From Rutidosis leptorrhynchoides (lineage: Eukaryota; Streptophyta; Magnoliopsida; Asterales; Asteraceae): a DNA stretch of 64,000 nucleotides. The DNA is taken from the NCBI RefSeq assembly GCF_046630445.1, contig NC_092341.1, forward strand, positions 30,332,001 through 30,396,000. Reading direction: 5' to 3'. Every line of letters starts with the position of its first letter. Position 1 is the first letter of the stretch. Below, in pieces: positions 23,982 to 34,598 of this stretch. A model generated the notes under the pieces. It was not told the DNA's origin. It saw only the letters and a list, made by a program, of their open reading frames with translations, and did no database searches. Made by a program: the position numbers and the translations under genes.

Positions 23982-24176
23982 CTATCACATAATATCAAAC
24001 ACGTTAAGAGATTAATATATCACATAATATTCATATGTTAAAAATATATAGTTTCCAACAAAAATGTTAAGCAATCATTTTTAAAGAAAACACGGTCGAA
24101 GTCCAGACTCACTAATGCATCCTAACAAACTCGACAAGACACACTAATGCAAATTTTCTGGTTCTCTAAGACCAAC

Positions 24177-24188
24177 GCTCTGATACCA
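24177..24188 (-). promoter_or_regulatory. Primer-binding site, copy 1
   Basis: On the minus strand TGGTATCAGAGC lies two bases inside the 5' LTR boundary; it is a Met-tRNA-type primer site. The leader beyond it (24080-24190) is closely similar to the leader of the large derivative at 44265-44367. Confidence 0.85.
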
Positions 24189-24190
24189 AC

Positions 24191-27100
24191 TGAAATGTCC
24201 CGTTCTTATTGATTAAAAACGTTCCATATTAATTGATTTCGTTGCGAGGTTTTGACCTCTATATTAGACGTTTTTCAAAGACTGCATTCATTTTAAAACA
24301 AACCATAACCTTTATTTCATCAATAAAGGTTTTAAAAAGCTTTACGTAGATTATCAAATAATGATAATCTAAAATATCCTGTTTACACACGACCATTACA
24401 TAATGGTTTACAATACAAATATGTTACAACAAAATAAGTTTCTTGAATGCAGTTTTTACACAATATCATACAAGCATGGACTCCAAATCTCGTCCTTATT
24501 TAAGTATGCGACAGCGGAAGCTCTTAATAATCACCTGAGAATAAACATGCTTAAAACGTCAACAAAAATGTTGGTGAGTTATAGGTTTAACCTATATATA
24601 TCAAATCATAATAATAGACCACAAGATTTCATATTTCAATACACATCCCATACATAGAGATAAAAATCATTCATATGGTGAACACCTGGTAACCGACATT
24701 AACAAGATGCATATATATAAGAATATCCCCATCATTCCGGGACACCCTTCGGATATGATATAAATTTTGAAGTACTAAAGCATCCGGTACTTTGGATGGG
24801 GTTTGTTAGGCCTAATAGATCTATCTTTAGGATTCGCGTCAATTAGGGTGTCTGTTCCCTAATTCTTAGATTACCAGACTTAATAAAAAGGGGCATATTC
24901 GATTTCGATAATTCAACCATAGAATGTAGTTTCACGTACTTGTGTCTATTTTGTAAATCATTTATAAAACCTGCATGTATTCTCATCCCAAAAATATTAG
25001 ATTTTAAAAGTGGGACTATAACTCACTTTCACAGATTTTTACTTCGTCGGGAAGTAAGACTTGGCCACTGGTTGATTCACGAACCTATAACAATATATAC
25101 ATATATATCAAAGTATGTTTAAAATATATTTACAACACTTTTAATATATTTTGATGTTTTAAGTTTATTAAGTCAGCTGTCCTCGTTAGTAACCTACAAC
25201 TAGTTGTCCACAGTTAGATGTACAGAAATAAATCGATAAATATTATCTTGAATCAATCCACGACCCAGTGTATACGTATCTCAGTATTGATCACAACTCA
25301 AACTATATATATTTTGGAATCAACCTCAACCCTGTATAACTAACTCCAACATTCACATATAGAGTGTCTATGGTTGTTCCGAAATATATATAGATGTGTC
25401 GACATGATAGGTCGAAACATTGTATACGTGTCTATGGTATCTCAAGATTACATAATATACAATACAAGTTGATTAAGTTATGGTTGGAATAGATTTGTTA
25501 CCAATTTTCACGTAGCTAAAATGAGAAAAATTATTCAATCTTGTTTTACCCATAACTTCTTCATTTTAAATCCGTTTTGAGTGAATCAAATTGCTATGGT
25601 TTTATATTGAACTCTATTTTATGAATCTAAACAGAAAAAGTATAGGTTTATAGTCGGAAAAATAAGTTACAAGTCATTTTTGTAAAGGTAGTCATTTCAG
25701 TCGAAAGAACGACGTCTAGATGACCATTTTAGAAAACATACTTCCACTTTGAGTTTAACCATAATTTTTGGATATAGTTTCATGTTCATAATAAAAATCA
25801 TTTTCTCAGAATAACAACTTTTAAATCAAATTTTATCATAGTTTTTAATTAACTAACCCAAAACAGCCCGCGGTGTTACTACGACGGTGTAAATCCGGTT
25901 TTACGGTGTTTTTCGTGTTTCCAGGTTTTAAATCATTAAGTTAGCATATCATATAGATATAGAACATGTGTGTAGTTAATTTTAAAAGTCAATTTAGAAG
26001 GATTAACTTTTGTTTGCGAACAAGTTTAGAATTAACTAAACTATGTTCTAGTGATTACGAGTTTAAACCTTCGAATAAGATAGTTTTATATATATGAATT
26101 GAATGATGTTATGAACATCATTACTACCTCAAGTTTAGTAGGTAAACCTACTGGAAGTGACAAGAAATGATCTAGCTTCAAAGGATCTTGGATGGCTTGA
26201 AAGTTCTTGAAGTAGGATCATGACACAAAAACAAGTTCAAGTAAGATTTTTACTCGAATTAAGATAGTTTATAGTTATAGAAATTGAATCAAAGTTTGAA
26301 TATGAATATTACCTTGAATAAGAAAGATAACCTACTGTATATAACAAAGGTTTCTTGATCTTAGATGATTACTTGGAATGGATTAGAAAGCTTGGAAGTA
26401 AATTAGTAAACTTGAAGGGATTTTTGAAGTGTTCTTGAAGTGTTCTTCCTATGATGATTATAGCTTGATTCTTGAAGTGATTTTTTATGAAGATGATGAT
26501 TAACTACTGGAAAAATACGTTCATAATAGTGTGTGTGTGTTGAGAGAGAATTAGAAAGAGAATTGGAAGTGAAATGGAGTGAATGATGAGTGGTAATTGG
26601 TGAGTGGTGAGTGGGGTTAAAAGGAGTTCTAGTTAGTTGACTAGCTCATGGTAGAAGTTAAAATTGATTAGTCATACATGACATAATCAAGAGTGGAATC
26701 CCATGCTAGTTCCTATTGGTATATACTCATAGTAAGTACGTTTTGAAGCTGTGTATAATACGGGTAAGAATACGACTAGAATTCTTGATGAAAGAAAAGA
26801 ATGGAAAAGTAACTATAACTATTTTCGTTAAGTATGAGTGTTTTGATATATGTCTTGAAGTCTTCCAAAAGTATTTTAATACATCTAAATACACTACATG
26901 TATATACATTTTAACTGAGTTGTTAAGTCATCGTTAGTCGTTACATGTAAGTGTTGTTTTGAAACCTTTAAGTTAACGATCTCAATTAATGTTGTTAACC
27001 CATTGTTTATTATATCTAATGAGATGTTAAATTATTATATTATCATGATATTATGATATATTAATATATCTTAATATGATATATTTACATTTAAATGTCG

Positions 27101-27443
27101 TTACAACGATAATCGTTACATATATGTCTCGTTTCGAAATCCTTAAGTTAGTAGTCTTGTTTATATGTATATAACTCATTGTTAATATACTTATGGAGAT
27201 ACTTACTTATCGTAATCTCATGTTAACTATATGTATATCCATATATATATCGTCATGTCATTTTTACAAGTTTTAACGTTCGTGAATCGCCGGTCAACTT
27301 GGGTGGTCAATTGTCTATATGAAACATATTTCAATTAATCAAGTCTTAACAAGTTTGATTGCTTAACATGTTGGAAACATTTAATCATGTAAATATCAAT
27401 CTCAATTAATATATATAAACATGGAAAAGTTCGGGTCACTACA
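24191..27443 (-). repeat. 5' LTR of the cargo-carrying Gypsy element (copy 1)
   Basis: 3,253 bp, partner of 14338-17592. It contains three consecutive perfect hairpins near its minus-strand 3' end, shared by every copy of the family (described at 51175-51274). Confidence 0.95.
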
Positions 27444-27925
27444 GCAAGGGCATCTCAAATCGGTTGTGTCTTAAAGAACAATTTCATACTCTGCGTATGG
27501 ATGGGGGTTCAAAGATTTCAGATCATCTAAGTATTCTTAACGGTATTGTTTCGGAACTGGAGGCTATTGGAGTTAAAACGGATGATGAAGATAAAGATTT
27601 GAGGTTGATATTATCTTTATCATCGTCCTATGAGCACATGAAACCTATTCTAATGTACGAGAAAGAAACGTTGAAGTTTGAAGATGTTACTAGCAAGCTC
27701 CTATCCGAGGAGAAAAGATTGGAAGGTAACGGGGTCTCGTCATCAGAAGCTACGGTACTGTTGTGTTCGGATAGGTAGAAGAGAAACTCTAGAAAGAATC
27801 TGACATGCTGGAAGTGCGGGAAGACTGGGCATGTAAGGGTTAATTGTCCCGGTAGAGCTAATCCGGCAAATGGCTCCAAAGATGCTAACATTGACTCCGT
27901 TGTTACGGAGAGTGACGAATTCCTC
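27444..27925 (+). pseudogene. Copia gag, second part (after the Gypsy insertion)
   Basis: It continues the gag begun at 14026: CLKEQFHTLRMDGGSKISDH, then LILSLSSSYEHMKP, and a CCHC zinc knuckle CWKCGKTGHVRVNC. It starts with the second copy of the GCAAG duplication. The gag as a whole is broken. Confidence 0.88.
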
Positions 27926-28398
27926 TGAAGTCACGTCATCCTCATGGTGTGTCCGCGCCACCGTGGAAAGGGATCTTCGTTAGCGGTTCCACAATTACAC
28001 ATGGGCATTGGTTTGGCGTTGATGCAGGTTGTGTGGTGGAAACTGATGTTGTAGCTGATGGGACTTTCGGGAAAGCCAAACAGGGAAGTTGCACCATAAA
28101 GTTTCAGCTGGTTGTTCAACAACATGTGCCGAGGTGAAATGCTTGGAATGCGATATTCTAAGTGCTATACTCTTTATGGTGGAGTATGATAATTCTTGTT
28201 AAGAGTTATGATTGTCTGTGATGACAATGATTGTCGGTTTAGACAATGTTCGATGAAGATGCAAGTTTTGTCTCTTGGGAGATAATGTCAACGGCATGAA
28301 GATGAGGATCTTGAAGTTGTCGTCGAGGAAGCGTCTACATCGGTTATCCTTGCAATGTGGAAGCATGGTTATCTTCTTCTATCCAAAAGGTGGAGATT
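27926..28398 (+). other. Non-coding tail of the gag-only Copia element
   Basis: Between gag and the 3' LTR I see no pol motif. The stretch ends with the purine-rich AAAAGGTGGAGATT that serves as polypurine tract. Several short low-complexity blocks (GATGACAATGATTGTC) look like worn sequence without a recognisable frame. Confidence 0.7.
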
Positions 28399-28792
28399 TG
28401 TTGGTTTATTTTGGCTAGTAGAAGATATGTTTATCCCACATTGGTGGGAGGAAGATGTGAGGGGTGAGTGACTTGGTTATATAAGAGGGGCTAAGTCTTC
28501 ATTCCAAATCGCACCAATCAATACACTTTAAGTATTTGATTATTTCTTTCTTTCTTACCCTTGTTTGAGAGTTGTATTAGTTAAATATTTTGGAGAGTGT
28601 AGTTGACTTAAGAAAGTCGTCTATATCATTGTAACAATTTGTAATATAGTGTATTTCTCTCTTTGGGGGCCGGTGGTTTTTCTCCTGTTTTGGAGTTTTC
28701 ACGTTAAATCTTGTGTTGTGTATTGTTCTTATTTCTTTACTATTATTGTTGGGCTGGGTGGTGGGAATTAGTGAGACCGTAATTTCCCAACA
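28399..28792 (+). repeat. 3' LTR of the gag-only Copia element
   Basis: 394 bp, TGTTGG...CCAACA, about 1% different from 13350-13742. It is followed by the target duplication CGTTT. Confidence 0.95.
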
Positions 28793-28866
28793 CGTTTATC
28801 ATTTATCTTCAATACATGAGCCGCTATGGATCACTTTTATGAAAACAAAAATGTCAATTAAGAAGC

Positions 28867-28917
28867 ATCTCACATTGCCCAGCTAAAATAACTAAGTAAC
28901 ATAGCATAGCTTATATA
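28867..28917 (+). promoter_or_regulatory. Degenerate plant snRNA promoter (USE + TATA), unit 2
   Basis: ATCTCACATTG (28867-28877) is USE-like and TTATATA (28911-28917) follows after 33 bases, the spacing of plant Pol II snRNA genes. The sequence between, with TAACTAAGTAACA, is shared with unit 3 (CAAGTAACA). Confidence 0.55.
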
Positions 28918-28950
28918 CTGTAAAAAAAGAGTCCTAAGATGTGAATAAGT

Positions 28951-28975
28951 ATACCTTTTCTCGGCCTTTGAGAGC
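28951..28975 (+). pseudogene. U2 snRNA-like pseudogene, unit 2 (5' end only)
   Basis: ATACCTTTTCTCGGCCTTTG follows the U2 5' end, then similarity is lost. It starts about 34 bases after the TATA-like box. It is too short to be functional. Confidence 0.55.
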
Positions 28976-29250
28976 ATGTACTTGATATAGATATGATAAT
29001 AAATGATCAGTCCATGATGTTTTTTTTTTTCAAATTGTAAAATGAGATCTGTTGTCCTTAGGTTTGAGACATATGCTAAGTCGAGCACGTCCTGTAACTT
29101 AGAAAACAAAGACTAATTTTTTTTTCAACTGAACCAATTATTCTTTTTACTTTGGGCTTTCGAAGCGCATTTCCCAGCTAGAATCAAACCATTCGTTGTA
29201 TCACTCATCACTGGTAGAATGAAGGCCCAGTTTTTGTTTTTGGTTCTGAT
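28976..29250. other. Host intergenic sequence between U2-like units
   Basis: No gene. Bases 29030-29120 resemble 35215-35290 (AAATTGT, CCTTAGGTT or CTTTAGGTT, GAAAACAAAGAC), the flank after U2-like unit 3. Bases 29195-29250 resemble 6690-6732, the flank before unit 1. The repeated unit is therefore larger than the U2-like part. Confidence 0.6.
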
Positions 29251-29328
29251 CTGTTGTGGAATCTAACTAAATCCGAGAGAAACATAAAACCCCAAATCCG
29301 AGAGAAACATAAAAGCAAACAAAAGAAG
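29251..29328 (+). repeat. Left arm of the inverted-repeat element
   Basis: Contains a small internal duplication, AAATCCGAGAGAAACATAAAA twice in a row, which is mirrored in degenerate form in the right arm. Confidence 0.7.
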
Positions 29329-29735
29329 TCGTCAAGGCAGATGCTAGCATGCATGTCATAGGGGTTTGTTGACTTGGAAGTCGGTAAAACCATACATCCC
29401 ACGCAGGGCGGAAGCAAGTGGGGGCTTATGGGGTCAGGTCAGATGCGCGCCCTCTATGGGCTACAAAATATTAGTTAAAAAATTGATGTACACCTGACCT
29501 TAAGAGTCTGCACACTAACATTACACTCAACAACTTCGACATTCACTTTGACTTTCAAGGTAGAAGTCAACAACTGTAGAAATAATTTTAATGGAAAACT
29601 TCCTAAACTATCAAGGTCATTAGTTTACTTTCAAAAGTCAACCCTTTCAACTATCAAGATCATTAGTTCACTTCCAAAACTCAAACTTCCTTGACTATAT
29701 AATAATGGAAACAGAGGCCTTATTTAGGTATACTT
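29329..29735. other. Interior of the inverted-repeat element, left of the Copia insertion
   Basis: Non-coding. It includes two adjacent imperfect 45-bp repeats at about 29599-29688 (ACTATCAAGGTCATTAG and ACTATCAAGATCATTAG). A TATA-like ACTATATAATAATGG and AAACAGAGGCCT, the latter identical to 12 bases before U2-like unit 3, lie just left of the Copia insertion. TACTT at 29731-29735 is the Copia target duplication. Confidence 0.55.
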
Positions 29736-29989
29736 TGTAAGTGTATGCAAAAGAACACAACACTTTGGCACAAACTGCTTGTCATTTTCTGGTTTATTAT
29801 TGCTCATTAAATAAGGATTACAAAAAACCAATTAGAAGAAAAACAGGACCACTAACGTGTAAACAAGAGTGAGTGGCAAACAAAAAGCAAACACTAAGTT
29901 TAAAAAGCAAACAATAAAGGAAAAGCAACTTCACCAACAAATCCATCAAACACGGATGTTTTAAAGACTTGATTTTTATATTCCAAAAA
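29736..29989 (-). repeat. 3' LTR of the Tork-like Copia element
   Basis: 254 bp. On the minus strand it follows the purine tract CAAGGGAGGGA and ends ACACTTACA. The partner is 34054-34307. Confidence 0.9.
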
Positions 29990-30023
29990 ATCCCTCCCTT
30001 GAACCAATTGATTCTACGAACAA

Positions 30024-33000
30024 TTAGTTCAAACTAGAAGCTGCACAAATACCCATGGCCAAACGAAGCTTCTGAAAACTTTCCACCTTGATCTGCTTTG
30101 TCATGATGTCAGCTAATTGATCATGTGTGCCACAAAACTCCAGATAAATCACACCTTCCTTGGTAAGATCACGTAGCCAATGATAACGTACCCTAATATG
30201 TTTTGTACGTCCATTAAAGACAGGGTTTCTGGACAGCTGTATGGTTGAGTTGTTGTCACACATTATGATTACCCCATCACTTTGTTCATGACCAATTTCC
30301 TTCAAAATCTTTTGCATCCAAATTGCTTGAGTGGCAAATGAAACCGCTGCTACAAATTCAGCTTTTGTAGTCGACAATGTGACAATAGGTTGCTTCCTAG
30401 AAGACCAAGCAACGGCTCCTCCGCACATCATGAATACATAACCCGATGTGCTTTTACTATCTTCAACATCTCCGGCATAGTCACTATCAGTGTAACCAAT
30501 CAACTTACTAGAACATCCTCTTTTATAAAAAATGCCATAATCTTGTGTAGCTCGAATGTACCTCAATATTCTTTTTGCTATTGTAAGATGAAATTGAGTA
30601 GGTTTAGACATAAACCGGCTTATCAAACTTACAGCGAACATAATGTCAGGTCTTGAAGCTGTGAGATACATGAGACTTCCTATAATCTGTTTATAATACG
30701 TATCATTTATCTTTATGCCATCTTCATCTTTGTCCACCTTCATCCCAGTTGCGATGGGACTGTTTACACCATTACACTCACTCAAGTCAAATCATTCCAA
30801 GATTTCTCCAGTATACTTCCTTTGAGTGATGAAAATACCATCTTCTCTTTGAACCACCTCTATTCCAAGAAAAAACTTCATTTCTCCTAAGTCATTCATA
30901 TCAAATTCCTTTTTCATAGCACACTTTAAATCAGTTACCATGGCTTCATCATTGCTAACAAGCAACAAGTCATCAACATATATGCTAACAATCAAAATTT
31001 TACCTTCAACCTCTTTGATGAACAATGTTTGCTCGCTAGGACTTGATTTAAATCCCTCCTTCACAAAATAGGATTCAATACGACTGAACCAAGCTCTAGG
31101 AGCTTGTTTTAGCCCGTACAAAGCTTTATTTAACTTGCACACCATGTGTTCACTGCCCTTTCTTTTGTAGCCTTTTGGCTGCTCTACATACACATCTTGT
31201 AATTCACCATTAAGGAATGCTGACTTTACATCCAACTGATGTAATTTCCACCCGTTTGCTGCTGCACAAGCAATGATTACACGAACAGTATCAAGTCTAG
31301 CAACAGGGGCGAACAATTCAGTATAATCTATACCCTGTTGTTGTGCATAACCTTTAACGACTAGTCGTGCTTTATACTTACTGATGTTCCCAGCTTCATC
31401 AAGTTTTGTCTTGAAAATCCATTTCACCCCAATACATTTTGCCCCATTTGGCAATTCTACAAGCTTCCAAGTTTGATTCTTTTTTATTGAATTCATTTCT
31501 TCATCCATAGCTTTTCTCCACTTCACATTTTTTACTGCCTCTTCAAAGCTTACTGGATCAGATTCAACCATGAGCATCACATTCGTTTCATCTTCATCTT
31601 CAGACAAGCCATCTCCAAAAACATAGTCGTGTGACCACATTGGAGGTCGCCTCTCTCTTCTGCTAATACTCTCCCTTAATGTTGTCACATTGCTTGGATC
31701 ACCTTCATTATGTTCAATATTTCCTGGTTCAATAATCTGATGCCCAGATTCATCGTATTCTTCATCTTGATCTTCCCACTCAAGTTCCACAGTTTGACTA
31801 GTTTTGTAACTTGAGTCCCAATCCCAACTTTCTTCTTCTTCAAATATTACATCTCGACTTGTAATTATTTTCTTGGTTATAGGATTAAACATCCTATATG
31901 CTTTTGACTCTTCACTGAATCCCAACATAACACATTTGATGCTTTTGTCATCAAGCTTGGTTCTTTTGGCATCTGGGACGTGTACATGCCCTACACATCC
32001 AAACACACGAATATAATCCACCTTCGGTTTAACACCACTCCATGCCTCTTCAGGAGTAATGTTCTTTACGGCTAACGTGGGTGATCTGTTTAGTACATGG
32101 TTTATCCATGTAACAGCCTCTGGCCAAAAACATTTTGGCACCATCTTTTCAGACAATACAGATCGCACCAAGTTCATAATAGTGCGATTTTTGCGTTCGG
32201 CCACACCATTTTGCTGTGGTGTGTAGGCTGTGGTCAAATGACGTTTTACACCATGTAAAATGCAAAAATCATTAAACTCAGCCGAGTTAAATTCACCCCC
32301 TCTATCAGTTCGAAAACATTTGATTGTTTTCCCACTTTCATTTTCAACTCTTGCCTTAAATATCTTGAAATAGTGTAATGCCTCAGACTTCTCCTTTAAA
32401 AAATACACCCATGATTTTCTTGAAAAATCATCTATGATACAAAACACATACCTCTTTTCACCATTCGACATAGGGGTGATTGGCCCACAAAGATCAGCAT
32501 GTAGAAGTTGAAGACACTCACTTGCTCTCCATGAAGTGTTCTTTGGTATTGGATTATGATGTTGTTTTCCTTTCATGCAAGCATCACATACTATATCTTC
32601 AGCATTAACAGTGGGTAACCCTTCAACCATTTGTTTTTGATGAAGTGTTTTCAAGCCCTTGTAACTTAGATGTCCGTATCTATGATGCCACAACTTTGAT
32701 TCATCCATGTTACTTGCCTGTAAACATGCATCTTCTTTGCCATCAAATGGTTCCGTATTCAGCTTATACATCCTATTTGTGGACATCTTTAAACTAGCAA
32801 TATTACCCTTTTGAGGGTGGTAAACTGTACATACACCATCTTTGAACAGAATGATTAGACCTTTCTCCTGCAATTGTCCAACACTCAACAAGTTGTTGTT
32901 GAGGTCAGGAATGTAGTAGACATCACCAATGGCATAACGCGTTCCATTCACAATTAATTTTACCACACCTTTACCACAAACATTTAATTTTGTGTTGTTC

Positions 33001-33812
33001 CCAAGTTTTACTGTATGCTTGAATGATTCATTCAATTCAGCAAATAAACTTTTATTTTCACTCATGTGGTTCGAGCAACCCGAATCTAGAAACCACATAT
33101 TACTTGACTGACTTACCTTTACATCTTCGTAAGCCATCAACAGCAAATCATCTTCATCATTCACTTCAGCATAGTTTGCCTCTTTGGTCCATTGAGGGCA
33201 TTCGGATTGAAAATGTCCTAGAGAATGACATTTATAACATTCAATCGTAGCTTTATCAAAGCTACCTCTACCTCGTCTACGACCTCTACCTCGATAGGAT
33301 GATCTACCACGACCCCTACCTTTGTACCCTGAGTATTCTTCTACCTTTAGAGTGTGATCTTCACCATCATTGTTAACACGCTTAAACTTTTGTTCGTGAA
33401 CTACAAGTGAACTCTGCAGTTCATCTATTGACATGGTGTCAGTATCTTGTGATTCTTCAATCGACACAACTATATAGGTAAACTTATCAGACAATGTACA
33501 GAGAATTTTCTCTACAATCTTAGATTCTGACATACTTTCACCATTACTTCTCATCTTGTTTGTGATTGACATTACCCTTGCGAAGTAATCAGTCACACAT
33601 TCATCATTCTTCATCACCAACACTTCAAATTCTCTGCGCAGGGAATTAAGAAGTGACTTCTTGACACGAGCATTACCTCCAAATTTCAACTTCATTGACT
33701 CCCATACTACCTTGGATGTTCGTCTGTCCAGGATTTGCTCAAAGATGGAACGATCCAATGCTTGAAAAATGTAATGCTTGACCTGATGGTCCTTCATTTT
33801 ATCAGCATCCAA
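30024..33812 (-). pseudogene. Copia gag-pol (Tork-like), lightly broken
   Basis: Parts in order are: UBN2-type gag (LKFGGNARVKKSLLNSLRRE); an Arg/Gly-rich stretch (GRGRGRSSYRGRGRRRGRG); a CCHC knuckle (CYKCHSLGHFQSEC); protease (FLDSGCSNHMS); integrase with HHCC zinc binding (HHRYGHLSYKGL, CDACMKGKQH) and core (HADLCGP, FRTDRGGEF); RT ([30 protein letters not shown]); and RNase H (DSDYAGDVEDSKSTSGYVF, KHIRVRYHWLRD). The order integrase before RT is diagnostic of Ty1/Copia, and the wording fits the TNT1/Tork group. Confidence 0.95.
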
Positions 33813-34038
33813 TTGCTTCTACTGCACTTCTGTTAGAACTGTATCTTCTTTTGGTTCAGCAAAACCATTTTCAACTATGTTCCATAACCCTTTTGCACGT
33901 AGGAGATTTTCCATAAGTTCACTCCAATGGTCGTAATGACCATCAAAGTGAGGAATTTGGGTTAACGTTTTATCTTCACTCATCTTACTCTTAACGAAAG
34001 CACACAGAATGTGAGGTCTGTTGCTTTTCTATAACGTA

Positions 34039-34051
34039 GCTCTTGATACCA
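34039..34051 (-). promoter_or_regulatory. Primer-binding site of the Tork-like Copia element
   Basis: On the minus strand TGGTATCAAGAGC lies two bases after the 5' LTR. Confidence 0.85.
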
Positions 34052-34053
34052 AA

Positions 34054-34307
34054 TGTAAGTGTATGCAAAAGAACACAACACTTTGGCACAAACTGCTTGC
34101 CATTTTCTGGTTTATTATTGCTCATTAAATAAGGATTACAAAAAACCAATTAGAAGAAAAACAGGACCACTAACGTGTAAACAAGAGTGAGTGGCAAACA
34201 AAAAGCAAACACTAAGTCTAAAAAGCAAACAATAAAGGAAAAGCAACTTCACCAACAAATCCATCAAACACGGATGTTTTAAAGACTTGATTTTTATATT
34301 CCAAACA
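34054..34307 (-). repeat. 5' LTR of the Tork-like Copia element
   Basis: 254 bp, minus-strand start TGTTTGGAATAT, about three differences from the 3' LTR. Confidence 0.92.
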
Positions 34308-34328
34308 TACTTTGTTTTTAATGGCAAT

Positions 34329-34410
34329 CTTCTTTTGTTTGGTTTTATGTTTCTCTCGGATTTGGGGTTTTATGTTTTTCTCAAATTTAGTCAGATTCCA
34401 CAACGGACAG
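34329..34410 (-). repeat. Right arm of the inverted-repeat element
   Basis: Reverse complement of 29251-29328 with scattered differences. Similarity to the unit 1 flank resumes immediately after it at 34411. Confidence 0.7.
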
Positions 34411-34445
34411 GTTATTACTTAAAATTCAAATGCTAATCAAGATAC

Positions 34446-34494
34446 ATCTCACATTTCTCAACTAAAAAACCAAGTAACAGGAAAGTTTATTAAA
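34446..34494 (+). promoter_or_regulatory. Degenerate plant snRNA promoter (USE + TATA), unit 3
   Basis: ATCTCACATTT (34446-34456) is USE-like and TTTATTAAA (34486-34494) is TATA-like. The U2-like start follows about 30 bases later. The layout is the same as in units 1 and 2. Confidence 0.58.
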
Positions 34495-34520
34495 AACAGA
34501 GGCCTAATATCACAAAAGGC

Positions 34521-34598
34521 ACGCCTTTTTGTGCCTTTTAGGCTTTAGCTAAGATCAAGTGTGGTATCTCTTCTTACCAGTCAAATATATGATATATA
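34521..34598 (+). pseudogene. U2 snRNA-like pseudogene, unit 3 (longest copy)
   Basis: Follows the first about 70 bases of plant U2: a worn first stem-loop (GTGCCTTTTAGGCT), then GCTAAGATCAAGTGTGGTAT (with CTCTTCTTACCAGTCAAATA), then TATGATAT. This covers stem I, the GTGTAGTATCTGTTCTTATC block and stem IIa. The TAGTA core that pairs with the intron branch site reads TGGTA here. Similarity ends in a run of AT dinucleotides before the Sm site, so it is not expected to work. Confidence 0.72.

Larger units (their letters stand above)
14338..27443 (-). mobile_element. Ty3/Gypsy (Tekay-like) element with F-box and acidic cargo ORFs
   Basis: A complete 13.1-kb insertion in the gag of the gag-only Copia element, with target duplication GCAAG (14333-14337 and 27444-27448) and LTRs of about 3.25 kb. 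Order on the minus strand: 5' LTR, primer site, acidic-repeat ORF, F-box ORF, internal copy of the purine-tract motif, gag-pol, polypurine tract, 3' LTR. The LTRs differ at about 30 positions (about 1%), suggesting roughly 0.4 million years. gag-pol is broken, with about three breaks. A second, far younger copy of the family starts at 51058. Confidence 0.95.
13350..28792 (+). mobile_element. Ty1/Copia gag-only element, split by a Gypsy insertion
   Basis: LTRs of about 393 bp (TGTTGG...CCAACA) with target duplication CGTTT (13345-13349 and 28793-28797). Without the 13.1-kb Gypsy insertion it is about 2.3 kb long: LTR, primer site, leader, gag with a CCHC knuckle, about 470 bp of non-coding sequence, purine tract, LTR. 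No pol domain is recognised, so it is a non-autonomous gag-only type. The LTRs differ at about four bases plus one indel (about 1%), suggesting roughly 0.4 million years. It is broken. Confidence 0.93.
29736..34307 (-). mobile_element. Ty1/Copia (Tork-like) element, nearly whole
   Basis: 4.57 kb with 254-bp LTRs and target duplication TACTT (29731-29735 and 34308-34312). On the minus strand: 5' LTR, Met-tRNA primer site, gag-protease-integrase-RT-RNase H, purine tract, 3' LTR. The LTRs differ at about three positions (about 1.2%, a small sample), suggesting roughly 0.4-0.5 million years. It is broken, with one or two breaks. It sits inside the inverted-repeat element. Confidence 0.95.
29251..34410. 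mobile_element. Short inverted-repeat element (MITE/foldback-like), split by a Copia insertion
   Basis: Two inverted arms of about 80 bp (29251-29328 and 34329-34410) both begin CTG and share GTTGTGGAATCT, CATAAAACCCCAAATCCG and AGCAAACAAAAGAAG-like ends. Without the Copia insertion the element is about 580 bp. The paralogous flank of unit 1 (6720-6750) runs from TTTTTGGTTCTG to TTCAAATGCTAAT without it, which looks like an empty site. No transposase frame and no clear target duplication are seen, so the superfamily is open. Confidence 0.6.

Noticed and set aside
23716-24015. Plus-strand Ser/Gly and Leu/Pro repeat frames over the acidic ORF (also 60453-60752)
   Set aside because: They are mirror frames of the EESEPE DNA repeat. 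The minus-strand frame is longer, starts with ATG in the element's own direction and keeps its length in both copies.
29208-29417. Minus-strand 69-residue frame with a hydrophobic stretch
   Set aside because: It spans the boundary of the inverted-repeat element and its duplicated arm. No family resemblance.
34521-34598. Working U2 snRNA gene
   Set aside because: Similarity stops before the Sm site, the branch-pairing core is altered and the promoter boxes are degenerate.
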